From: Caenispirillum bisanense
GTDB taxonomy: Bacteria > Pseudomonadota > Alphaproteobacteria > Rhodospirillales > UBA2165
Assembly: GCA_945877815.1 (NCBI GenBank)
Contig: CAMDWJ010000017.1
Span: forward strand, 26,219 to 90,218
Direction of reading: 5' to 3'
Length of the DNA: 64,000 nucleotides
In this document: positions 55,617 to 63,391 of the stretch, piece by piece
How positions within the stretch are numbered: position 1 is the stretch's first letter
How the letters are laid out: each line of letters starts with the position of its first letter
Made by a program: the position numbers and the translations under genes
Notes under the pieces: model-generated
What the model saw: the letters and a program-made list of their open reading frames with translations, nothing else
Told to the model about the DNA's origin: nothing
Databases searched by the model: none

Positions 55617-57946
55617 GGGGTCGGAGTCCGCGCCTCATTGATCGCACGCCAGACCTTTTCCGGAGTGCATGGCATATCGATGTGGCGGATGCCGAGCGGC
55701 GCCAGTGCGTCGTTGATGGCGTTCATCACGGCCGCGAGACCGCCAACAGTGCCGCATTCGCCGGCCCCTTTGACACCCATCGGATTGGTTTTGGTCGGCA
55801 CCGGATGGCTGCCGGTATCGAACATGCAGAAATCCGAGGCGCGCGGCATCGCGTAATCCATGAAGGAGCCGCTCAGTAATTGGCCGCTGGCCGGATCATA
55901 GACGATGTTTTCCATCATCGCCTGGCCGGCGGCTTGCGCGATGCCGCCCTGCATCTGGCCGCGCACCAAAGCGGGATTCAATTCGACGCCGACATCGTGT
56001 ACGGCGGTGTAGCGTTTCATTTCGATCTTGCCGGTCTCGGGATCCACCTCGACCTCGCAGACATGCGCGGCGTTCGGGATGTTCTGCACGTCGGGCGACC
56101 AAGTCGCGGTCTCGAACAATCCGATCTCAATCTCGGGCGGTAATTTGTTCGGCTGAAAGGCAGTCTTCGCCACATCCTTGAAGCCGACGGCGCGGTCGGT
56201 CCCGGCGACGCGGTAGCTGCCGTCGGCGAATTCGATATCGGCCGTCGCCGTCTCCAGCATGTGCGCCGCGATCCGCTTGCCCTTCTCGACGATCTTATCG
56301 ACCGCCTTGAAAACCGACGTGCCGCCGATGGTCGCGGTGCGCGCGGCCCCCGTGCCGGTGCCCCACGACAGCTTGCCGGTATCGCCCTCGATCACCTTGA
56401 TGGTTTCAGCCTCGATCCCCAACCGATCGGAGACGATCTGGGTATAGATCGTCTCATGGCTTTGGCCGCCCGCGGTCGAACCGACCAGCACCGTCACCGT
56501 GCCGCCGGGATCGAAACGCAACTCGGCGGTTTCGGGTGACGGTCCGGCCGAGGGATCGACCGACGAGGAAACGCCGACGCCATAGAGCTTGCCGCGCGCC
56601 TTAGCCGCCGCACGGCGCGCGGGTGCACCGGCGTAATCGGCCTGCGCCAAACATTTATCGAGGACTGCTTCGAATTCGCCGCAATCGTAGGCGCCGCCCG
56701 AAGCGACCCGATACGGCATGGCATGGGCGGGGATCAGATTGCGTCGGCGCAACTCGGCCGGATCGATTTTCATTTCAAACGCCGCGATATCGATGATGCG
56801 TTCCAGCGCGTAGGTGCCGGGCGCACCGCCAGGGGCGCGATAATTGGACACCGGCAAGGTATTGGTCAGCACCGAGGCTGCGCGGCCATGGACGGCAGGC
56901 ATCGCATAGGTGCCGACGACATTACGCGCGATGCCGAGCGTCGAATTGAAACCGAGCCAGGAAACATAAGCGCCGATATTGTTGTTGGAATTGCGGCGCA
57001 TGGCGAGGAACTTGCCGTTTTCATCCAAGGCCAACTCGTCCTCGACGACCATGTCGCGGGCTTGGTCGTCCGACATCAGGGCCTCGCCGCGCTCGCACAC
57101 CCATTTGACGGAGCGGCCGAGTTTCTTCGCGGCCCAAGCGACCAGCACGACCTCGGGGTAAAGTCCGCCCTTCATGCCGTAGGAGCCGCCGACATCGCCC
57201 GCGATCAAGGTGATCTGATGTTCGGGGATGTGAAACAATTCATCGGCAAGCAGCGAACGCCACACATAGGGGCGTTGGTGGCACGCATAGATGGTGGTGT
57301 GGTTCTGGCCGCGATCGTAGTGTGCTACGACCGCACGCGGCTCCATGGAACTGGCGGCGACGCGATTGACGCGCATGGTGGCGCGCACAACCTTGGCCGC
57401 CTTTTTGAAAGCCTCTTCGACCGCAGCCGCATTGCCGGCTTCCGTATACATGGGCTCGTTATCGGAGCATCCGTCCCATAGCGCCTGGGTGCCCGGCGCA
57501 TTAGCGCTCGCCGTATCGAGATGGACGGGAAGGACCGCGTAATCCACCATGATCGCTTCAGCCGCATCTTTCGCTTCGTTCACGCTGTCGGCGATCACGA
57601 GCGCCACCGCCTGGCCGATATGACGCACGCGATCCCCGATCAACGCGGGACGCGGCGGGCGGAAGGTCGGCGCTCCATTGCGCCGCTTGGACGGCGACGG
57701 GCCGATGATCTGGCCAAGATTGTCGGCTTGGTAATCCTTCGCGGTCAGGATCGCCACCACGCCCGGCATCTCGGCCGCCGCGCGCGTATCGATGCTTTTA
57801 ATTTCGGCATGGGCGTGGGGCGAGCGCAACACGATCGCATGGGCCTGACGCGGCAATTCAACGTCGGCGGCGAAACGGCCCTGCCCGGTTAGAAGCCTCG
57901 GCGCCTCGACCTGAGTGACCGACTGATTGATCGCGTAGCGGGTCAT
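55613..57946 (-). CDS. Xanthine dehydrogenase-family molybdenum subunit (CoxL-like, copy 1)
   Basis: 777 aa from MTRYAINQSVTQVEAPRLL at 57946; the track start 15 residues earlier is made by an intergenic repeat. ERPHAHAEI-like N-terminal domain, then the molybdopterin-cytosine-dinucleotide domains: GDVGGSYGMKGGLYPE, NYRAPGGAPGTYALER, GSTAGGQSHETIYTQ and KGAGECGTVGG with the catalytic Glu. The active-site loop is not the CSFR of true CO dehydrogenase. No CoxM or CoxS gene follows in the window, so partners must be encoded elsewhere. Confidence 0.92.
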   Translation of the reverse strand: MTRYAINQSVTQVEAPRLLTGQGRFAADVELPRQAHAIVLRSPHAHAEIKSIDTRAAAEMPGVVAILTAKDYQADNLGQIIGPSPSKRRNGAPTFRPPRPALIGDRVRHIGQAVALVIADSVNEAKDAAEAIMVDYAVLPVHLDTASANAPGTQALWDGCSDNEPMYTEAGNAAAVEEAFKKAAKVVRATMRVNRVAASSMEPRAVVAHYDRGQNHTTIYACHQRPYVWRSLLADELFHIPEHQITLIAGDVGGSYGMKGGLYPEVVLVAWAAKKLGRSVKWVCERGEALMSDDQARDMVVEDELALDENGKFLAMRRNSNNNIGAYVSWLGFNSTLGIARNVVGTYAMPAVHGRAASVLTNTLPVSNYRAPGGAPGTYALERIIDIAAFEMKIDPAELRRRNLIPAHAMPYRVASGGAYDCGEFEAVLDKCLAQADYAGAPARRAAAKARGKLYGVGVSSSVDPSAGPSPETAELRFDPGGTVTVLVGSTAGGQSHETIYTQIVSDRLGIEAETIKVIEGDTGKLSWGTGTGAARTATIGGTSVFKAVDKIVEKGKRIAAHMLETATADIEFADGSYRVAGTDRAVGFKDVAKTAFQPNKLPPEIEIGLFETATWSPDVQNIPNAAHVCEVEVDPETGKIEMKRYTAVHDVGVELNPALVRGQMQGGIAQAAGQAMMENIVYDPASGQLLSGSFMDYAMPRASDFCMFDTGSHPVPTKTNPMGVKGAGECGTVGGLAAVMNAINDALAPLGIRHIDMPCTPEKVWRAINEARTPTP

Positions 57947-57964
57947 GCTTTTTGTCCCCCGGCT

Positions 57965-58049
57965 CGTCATGCCCGGACTTGATCCGGGCATCCATCTTTG
58001 ATTGCACCGTCCGGGAAGATGGATTGCCGGGTCAAGCCCGGCAATGACG
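57965..58049. repeat. Composite two-hairpin intergenic repeat, family R2
   Basis: CGTCATGCCCGGACTTGAT... forms a hairpin with ATCCGGGCATCC, and a second hairpin GGATTGCCGGG/CCCGGCAATGACG follows, with AAGATGG arms linking them (CATCTT and AAGATGG). The same architecture recurs, interrupted, at 63006-63370 and inside the inserted element at 63108-63248. It lies upstream of the CoxL gene start. Confidence 0.8.
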
Positions 58050-58069
58050 ACTAATCTGTTCAGTTCCGT

Positions 58070-58211
58070 ATCGACAGAGACTCTACATTTGCTCTACCGA
58101 ATTTCGAGAGTCTTCTACACGGACTCTACATTTCCTCTACATCTTCTCTACACGAACTCTACATTTTCTAGACAGAAACTCGTCCATTTCACCGGCGATT
58201 CTCTACATCAG
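58070..58211. repeat. 11-bp-phased tandem array of CTCTACA heptamers
   Basis: CTCTACA or near-copies begin at 58081, 58092, 58113, 58124, 58135, 58146, 58157 and 58201. All fit an 11-base step except for a one-base loss before 58113. Decayed units fill 58070 (ATCGACA), 58168 (CTAGACA), 58179 (CTCGTCC) and 58190. Each heptamer is followed by four bases, often TTTN. The array lies 124-265 bases upstream of the copy-1 CoxL start and downstream of copy 2. Seven-base direct repeats with four-base spacers are how OmpR/PhoB-class regulators bind, which makes a regulator array possible; simple repeat expansion is the alternative. Confidence 0.7.
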
Positions 58212-58331
58212 GAGAGCATTTTTCCCGGAAAACCGCCGTTTCTTTGTCGCCGACCCCGGCGTGAGCGCCATCCGAGACGCTGTAACAGAGACCGCGATTC
58301 AAGGTAGGTAGACAGGGCTCCGAAGTCAATA

Positions 58332-58359
58332 AATTAATTCCAATTATGAGGAATTAATT
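58332..58359. terminator. AT-rich 10-bp inverted repeat after the second CoxL gene
   Basis: AATTAATTCC and its exact inverse GGAATTAATT surround eight bases, starting 10 bases after the stop of the copy-2 gene on the minus strand. It could end that transcript or be an operator. The other parts of the 58050-58368 gap hold the 11-bp array and nothing else recognisable. Confidence 0.5.
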
Positions 58360-58368
58360 ATGTGACGC

Positions 58369-60693
58369 TCAAGCTCGGCCGCTGCCTTGAATCGCCCGCC
58401 AGACTTTTTCGGGCGTCGCCGGCATATCGATATGGGTGATGCCGAGCGGCGACAATGCATCGACCACAGCATTCATAATGGCGCCGAGCCCGCCGACATT
58501 GCCGGCCTCGCCCGCCCCCTTGATGCCCAGCGGATTGACCTTGGTCGGCACCGGATTGTTGGCGCATGCGAATTGCACCATATCGTCGGCGCGCGGCATG
58601 CCGTAATCCATGAAAGAGCCAGTGATGAGCTGACCGGCCTCGTCATAGACGATGCCCTCGCTCAGGGCCTGACCCACCGCCTGGCCGATGCCGCCGTGGA
58701 TCTGGCCTTCGAGCGTGAGTTTGTTGATGACCACACCAACATCGTCGACCACCGAATATTTGAGGATTTCGGTGCGTCCGGTCTGCGGATCGATCTCGAC
58801 CTCGCAGATATGGCAGCCGTTCGGGAAGGTCGGGATATTGGGCGAAAAGGTCGCGGTGTCCGATAGACCCGGCTCGAACCCTTTGGGCAGCTTGGCCGGT
58901 TCGTAGGCCGCGCGCGCGATGGCCTGCAGGCCGATGGAGCGATCGGTGCCGGCGACGCGGAACGAGCCGTTCGCAAATTCGATATCGCCGGTGCCCGCCT
59001 CCAACAGATGTGCTGCGAGCACGCGGCCCCTGGCGATCACCTTGTCGGCGGCATTGGCGGCGGCCGAACTACCGAGCACCGCCGTGCGCGACGCAAACGT
59101 GCCGCCGCCATGCGGCGCCATATCGGTATCGCCCCACAGGATGCGGATATGATCGGCGTCGAGCCCGAGGCGATCGGACAGCACGACCTTATACATGGTC
59201 TCGTGTCCCTGGCCGTGGCTGATCGAGCCCGCGATGACGGTGAGCGTGCCGGACGCATCGAAGTTGAGGCGCACCGTCTCGCCCTCGGCATTGGCGGTCT
59301 GCTCGACAAAATTGCAGATGCCGATGCCCAGCAATTTTCCACGTGCTTTCGCCTCAGCGCGGCGTTTCTCGAAACCCGCGACGTCGCCCATCTCGAGCGC
59401 CATATCCATGTTCTTCTCGAACTCGCCGCAATCGTAGGTAAAGGTGAGCCCGGTCTTGAAGGGCATAGCGGCCGGCGCGATGAGATTGCGCCGGCGGATC
59501 TCGGCGCGATCGATTTTCATTTCGCGCGCGGCGGTATCGATGAGACGTTCGAGGATATAAGTCGTCTCGGGCCGACCCGCGCCACGGAACGGGCCGGTCG
59601 GCGCAGTATTGGTGAAAACGACAGACGCCTCGACATAGATCGCCGGCGTACGATAAAGCCCGGCGAAGCCGCCGAGATGCGCGGACGGCGTGATCAATCC
59701 CCCCGATTCGAGCCAGGCGCCGACGCTGCAAGTGTTGGAGACGCGAAGTCCGAGAAAGGTTCCCTCCGCATCAAGCGCCAGTTCGGCTTCGCTGATCTGG
59801 TCGCGGTCGTGATAATCGGAGAGATGCCCTTCGGCACGCTCACAAATCCATTTGACCGGGCGGCCGACCTTGGACGAAACCCACAGGCAGGCATGGTGTT
59901 CCGGATATTGACCGGACTTCATCCCAAAACTGCCGCCGACATCGCCCGCGACAACACGTACGTTGGTTTCGGGAATCTTGAAGATATGTTTCGCGATGCC
60001 GTGGCGCACGCTGTAGGGGCGCTGGCTTGCGGCATAAAGAGTATAGCGGCCTGATCCCTGGTCGTAATCGCCGATGCAGGCGCGCGGCTCCATCGTATTC
60101 GCGGTGACGCGATTGACCTTCACCTTCAGCTTGGTGACATGGACCGCCCGGGCGAACGCCGCCTCCACCTTCGCCTTGTCGCCCTCGATAAACAAAAAGG
60201 CTTCGTTGTCGGGGCAACCCGCATGAATGACGGGGGTGTCGAGCAAACGCGCTTTGAGCGGATCCGTCAACGCCGGCAGGGGCGCATAATCGATGCGCAC
60301 GCGCTCGGCCGCGTCACGCGCTTCGTCCAATGTTTCAGCGACGACAATGCAGACCGCCTCGCCGGCGACGCGAACCTTATCGAACGCCAGGGCCGGACGG
60401 ACGGGGCGGAACATTGGCGAGCCGTCGCGCCGCTTGCGCGGGAATGCCGGCGGATGATCGCCGAAATCACCGGCCGCCCAATCCGCGCCTGTGAGGATCG
60501 CAAGCACACCCGGCATTTGCTGGGCCGCGCGCACATCGATGGACGTGATCGTCGCGTGACCGTGCGGCGAACGCACGAAGAAAGCATGCGCCATCGCGGG
60601 CAGGACGAAATCGTCGATATATTTGCCTTCGCCCCGCAAAAGGCGCGGATCTTCGGTGCGCGGCACCGATTGGCTGAGCGCGAATTGGCCCAT
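58369..60693 (-). CDS. Xanthine dehydrogenase-family molybdenum subunit (CoxL-like, copy 2)
   Basis: 774 aa. Same domain order as copy 1: QSVPRTEDPRLLRGEGKYIDD, GDVGGSFGMKSGQYPE, FRGAGRPETTYILERLID, GSISHGQGHETMYK and KGAGEAGNVGG with the catalytic Glu. GPFRGAGRPE is the form II CoxL loop, again not CO dehydrogenase proper. The two copies are clearly related but well diverged and separated by 420 bases of repeat-rich DNA. Each may oxidise a different aldehyde or heterocycle. Confidence 0.92.
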   Translation of the reverse strand: MGQFALSQSVPRTEDPRLLRGEGKYIDDFVLPAMAHAFFVRSPHGHATITSIDVRAAQQMPGVLAILTGADWAAGDFGDHPPAFPRKRRDGSPMFRPVRPALAFDKVRVAGEAVCIVVAETLDEARDAAERVRIDYAPLPALTDPLKARLLDTPVIHAGCPDNEAFLFIEGDKAKVEAAFARAVHVTKLKVKVNRVTANTMEPRACIGDYDQGSGRYTLYAASQRPYSVRHGIAKHIFKIPETNVRVVAGDVGGSFGMKSGQYPEHHACLWVSSKVGRPVKWICERAEGHLSDYHDRDQISEAELALDAEGTFLGLRVSNTCSVGAWLESGGLITPSAHLGGFAGLYRTPAIYVEASVVFTNTAPTGPFRGAGRPETTYILERLIDTAAREMKIDRAEIRRRNLIAPAAMPFKTGLTFTYDCGEFEKNMDMALEMGDVAGFEKRRAEAKARGKLLGIGICNFVEQTANAEGETVRLNFDASGTLTVIAGSISHGQGHETMYKVVLSDRLGLDADHIRILWGDTDMAPHGGGTFASRTAVLGSSAAANAADKVIARGRVLAAHLLEAGTGDIEFANGSFRVAGTDRSIGLQAIARAAYEPAKLPKGFEPGLSDTATFSPNIPTFPNGCHICEVEIDPQTGRTEILKYSVVDDVGVVINKLTLEGQIHGGIGQAVGQALSEGIVYDEAGQLITGSFMDYGMPRADDMVQFACANNPVPTKVNPLGIKGAGEAGNVGGLGAIMNAVVDALSPLGITHIDMPATPEKVWRAIQGSGRA

Positions 60694-60714
60694 TGTTTTT
60701 GTTTCTCCCTGTGA

Positions 60715-60803
60715 CCCTCATGCTGAGCCTGGTCATGCGTTTCGCATGCGAGCATGCCTGAGCATGAGGGAAGCCGCCATCCTTCGACAAGCTCAGGATG
60801 AGG
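60715..60803. repeat. REP-like repeat, family R1, expanded form
   Basis: CCCTCATGCTGAGCCTGGTC pairs with an inverse arm (GCATGCCTGAGCATGAGGG) around CATGCGTTTCGCATGCG, and a further arm CATCCTTCGACAAGCTCAGGATGAGG follows. It is a compound version of the units at 18249 and 27990. It fills the gap between the VOC gene and the copy-2 CoxL gene. Confidence 0.75.
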
Positions 60804-60805
60804 TT

Positions 60806-61366
60806 TTATTTTCCCGGCTTGTAACCTTTGATCCCAAGGTTCTCCGCCGTCTTCACGCGCCAATCGTCGAAGGGCTCGAATTTCGGATCGGCGCGCACAT
60901 AGGCCTCGGTCTGACGGATGATCTCGTCGTCGCTTTTCGTGAAATCGATATCGAGACCGGCGGGCTGCGGAATATGCCAGGGCGTATCGGTATAGATTTC
61001 GATCCGGTTGTCTTCCGGATCCCAAAAATACAGGCTCCACGCATTGCCGTGCGTAGTCGTATAGATGCGCGTCATCTTTGGGTCGCTGCTCACCGCTTTC
61101 CAATAACCGCGCACATCGTCCAGCGTGTCGGCATAGAAGGAGAGTTGCTGGATCGTGCTGGCGCTGCCGGGTGCGCGACCCGACGAGATGACGAAGGTAT
61201 GATGCGCGGCTGGATCGTTGGTGAGGAACGCCGTTTGGCGCTCGACCGATTGGACCTGGTCTGAAATCTGAAATCCGAACAACTTCACGTAGAAGTCGAG
61301 CATCAGTGGAAAATCGGTCACGAAAATCCCGGCATGTTTCAAACTGACTCGGGGCAGAGATGCCAT
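60806..61366 (-). CDS. VOC superfamily dioxygenase-like protein
   Basis: 186 aa. RVSLKHAGIFVTDFPLMLDFYVKLFGF and IQQLSFYADTLDDVRGYW give the two His positions, and DPEDNRIEIYTDTPW the acidic metal ligand, as in extradiol catechol dioxygenases. The family is broad; ring cleavage is possible but not shown. Together with the adjoining CoxL genes it hints at degradation of an aromatic or heterocyclic compound. Confidence 0.85.
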   Translation of the reverse strand: MASLPRVSLKHAGIFVTDFPLMLDFYVKLFGFQISDQVQSVERQTAFLTNDPAAHHTFVISSGRAPGSASTIQQLSFYADTLDDVRGYWKAVSSDPKMTRIYTTTHGNAWSLYFWDPEDNRIEIYTDTPWHIPQPAGLDIDFTKSDDEIIRQTEAYVRADPKFEPFDDWRVKTAENLGIKGYKPGK

Positions 61367-61446
61367 GTCCTACCTATGCTCGCAGCGGCTAATTTTCGAT
61401 GCTAAACTTAATGATCGACGTCTTAAAAATTCGGGGGAAGGATGAC

Positions 61447-62988
61447 ATGAAACCCTTTACGCTGACAATGCTCGCCGGCGTGGCCGCGAGCGCGCTCGCC
61501 TTCGGGACCGTGCCCGCGCAAGCACAAAAAGACAAAGACACGTTGCGCTACGCGTTCCAACGCTCGACCCAGGCGCTGGATATGTATCTCGATCCCGGCT
61601 TGCATACGACCTTCACCCAGGAAATCGTGTTCGACACCTTGATCAGCTACAACGACGCCACTATGAAGTTCGAGCCGCTGCTCGCCAAGTCATGGACCCG
61701 CGTGTCGCCCACCGTGATCGAGTTGGATCTGCGCGACGACGTCAAATGGCATGACGGTCAGGCCTTCGGCGCGGACGACGTGGTTTATACGTTCGAATGG
61801 CTACTCGATCCGAAATCCAAGGTCTTCTTCAAGCCGCAATGGTCGTGGATCGACAAGGTCGAGAAGGTCGGGCCTTACAAGGTCCGCCTGACCGCGAAAC
61901 AGCCCACACCGTTCGATCTGCTGAACCTTGCGGTTCTCACACCGATCATGCCGAAACACGCGCACGGCCCGCTCGCCAACAAGGCCGACTTCGTTCCGAA
62001 AACGACGGGCACAGGGCCCTATCGCGCGGTGTCGGTCGATACCAGCCGCGGCGCGGTGCTCGAACGCAACGACACCTTCAAGCATGGCAACACGTGGAAG
62101 ACGCCGGCCAAGATCAAGCGCATCGAGATCATGCTGATCCCAGATTTCGGCACGCAGGTCGCGCAATTGCTGGCGGGCGGCGTCGATCTCGCCACCATGC
62201 CATGGGCCGAGGCGCAGGCGCTCGCGCAAAGCCCGAACCACTACACCTACGCACATGAGAACTTCAGCTACGTCTATATGATGATCGATTCCACGGGCCG
62301 CAGCGGCATCAAGGAGCTGCAAGATCCGCGCGTGCGGCGCGCCCTCATGATGGCGGTCAATCCGGCCGAGATCATCCAGGTCGTCGCGGGCGACACCAAG
62401 GTGCAGATCCCCGAACATGTCTGCTGGAAAAACCAGTTCGGCTGCGCCTATACCAAGCTGCCACCGAAATACGACCCAGACGGTGCGAAGAAGCTGCTGG
62501 CCGAAGCGGGCTATCCCAACGGCTTCGACATCGACGTCTATTCGGTGGACGGCATCTACAAGGATACCAATCAGGTGATCGCCGGCCAGCTCCGCAAGAT
62601 CGGCGTGCGCGCCTCCACCAAGGCGCTGACCCGCGCCGCCTTCCGCCAGGAAATCGACAAGAGCAAGATGGGCATCGTCGCGACCGTGTGGAACGGCGGC
62701 GGCATGGCCGATGTCGCCTCCTCGCTCGATTATTTCCTGTTCGCCGATCTCAAGGATTATATCGAGGGATCGGACCTGCGTGATCTGGCGACCCAAAGTG
62801 CGGCCGAGATGGACGATGCGAAGCGCAAGCTGCTCGTCGGCCGCATCATGGATCGTTTGACCGACAGCTACGCCGTGCGCCAGCTCATTCCAGCGCCGAC
62901 CGTGTATGTCGCAAATAAGACCGTACAGATCGGCCGCAGCACCCACATGGCGGGCGGCCTGCTCGGCTACGATTTCAGCTGGAAGTAA
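61447..62988 (+). CDS. ABC transporter substrate-binding protein (family 5)
   Basis: 513 aa from MKPFTLTMLAGVAASAL with a GGGGGAAGG site; the tracked start 16 residues upstream is poorer. Signal peptide ending QAQ. VKWHDGQAFGADDVVYTFEWLLD and GTGPYRAVSVDTSRGAVLERND are the SBP_5 signatures, so it binds peptides or similar oligomers in the periplasm. No permease or ATPase genes follow within the window; a 400-base repeat zone comes next. Confidence 0.92.
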   Translation: MKPFTLTMLAGVAASALAFGTVPAQAQKDKDTLRYAFQRSTQALDMYLDPGLHTTFTQEIVFDTLISYNDATMKFEPLLAKSWTRVSPTVIELDLRDDVKWHDGQAFGADDVVYTFEWLLDPKSKVFFKPQWSWIDKVEKVGPYKVRLTAKQPTPFDLLNLAVLTPIMPKHAHGPLANKADFVPKTTGTGPYRAVSVDTSRGAVLERNDTFKHGNTWKTPAKIKRIEIMLIPDFGTQVAQLLAGGVDLATMPWAEAQALAQSPNHYTYAHENFSYVYMMIDSTGRSGIKELQDPRVRRALMMAVNPAEIIQVVAGDTKVQIPEHVCWKNQFGCAYTKLPPKYDPDGAKKLLAEAGYPNGFDIDVYSVDGIYKDTNQVIAGQLRKIGVRASTKALTRAAFRQEIDKSKMGIVATVWNGGGMADVASSLDYFLFADLKDYIEGSDLRDLATQSAAEMDDAKRKLLVGRIMDRLTDSYAVRQLIPAPTVYVANKTVQIGRSTHMAGGLLGYDFSWK

Positions 62989-63081
62989 GTCTCACCAAAA
63001 AATGTCGTCATGGTCGGGCCCAGACCCGGCCATCCATCTTCACAGCGGTCGAAAGCTAAAAGATGGATGCCCGGATCAAGT

Positions 63082-63352
63082 ACACTACTGTCCGGTTTAA
63101 ATTCAGCCGTCATGCCCGTACTTGTTACGGGCATCCACGGACGAAAGCGCAATAGCGCGAAAAGACCATAGAAGCGCGGATACGCAGTTTTGCCCTGCAT
63201 GATCCGATGGCCGATTCGTGGATGGCCGTAACAAATACGGCCATGACGAACCTATTTTTGGAGTTTGAGTCTCAGACGGTTCGATCATGCAAAAATATAA
63301 GAAGAGGAAGGCTTTGTACCGATTCGAAACATTTTAAACCGGACGGCAATGG
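63082..63352. mobile_element. 271-bp MITE-like element with terminal inverted repeats
   Basis: Ends ACACTACTGTCCGGTTTAAA and, in inverse, CCATTGCCGTCCGGTTTAAA agree at 16 of 20 bases with a perfect 12-base core. ATCAAGT (GGATCAAGT with flanking match) is duplicated at both sides, 63075-63081 and 63353-63359, as a target duplication. No transposase frame exists inside. It interrupts an R2 repeat and contains another copy of R2-type sequence. A non-autonomous element moved by an unknown transposase is the best reading. Confidence 0.65.
63108..63248. repeat. R2-type arms carried inside the inserted element
   Basis: CGTCATGCCCGTACTTGTTACGGGCATCCACG on the left and CGTGGATGGCCGTAACAAAT...GGCCATGACG on the right form the same two-hairpin arrangement as family R2, with TTGT in place of TTGAT. 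The region between the arms has no gene. The minus-strand ORFs at 62967-63200 and 63103-63288 arise from these arms. Confidence 0.65.
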
Positions 63353-63391
63353 ATCAAGTCCGGCATGACGGCTTCTTTCTTTTGCGGATTC

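Larger units (their letters stand above)
63006..63370. repeat. R2 repeat split by an insertion
   Basis: CGTCATGG...CATCCATCTT and AAAGATGGATGCCCGGATCAAGT are the left arms of an R2 unit. The expected continuation CCGGCATGACG appears only at 63360, after 271 inserted bases. Joining 63081 to 63360 restores a normal unit like that at 57965-58049. Confidence 0.75.

Noticed and set aside
58070-58211. CRISPR array
   Set aside because: The unit is 11 bases with four-base spacers and no cas genes; CRISPR repeats are 21-48 bases with spacers of similar size.
62967-63288. Two minus-strand ORFs (62967-63200 and 63103-63288) as transposase remnants
   Set aside because: They are produced by the palindromic arms of the repeats and contain no transposase motif.
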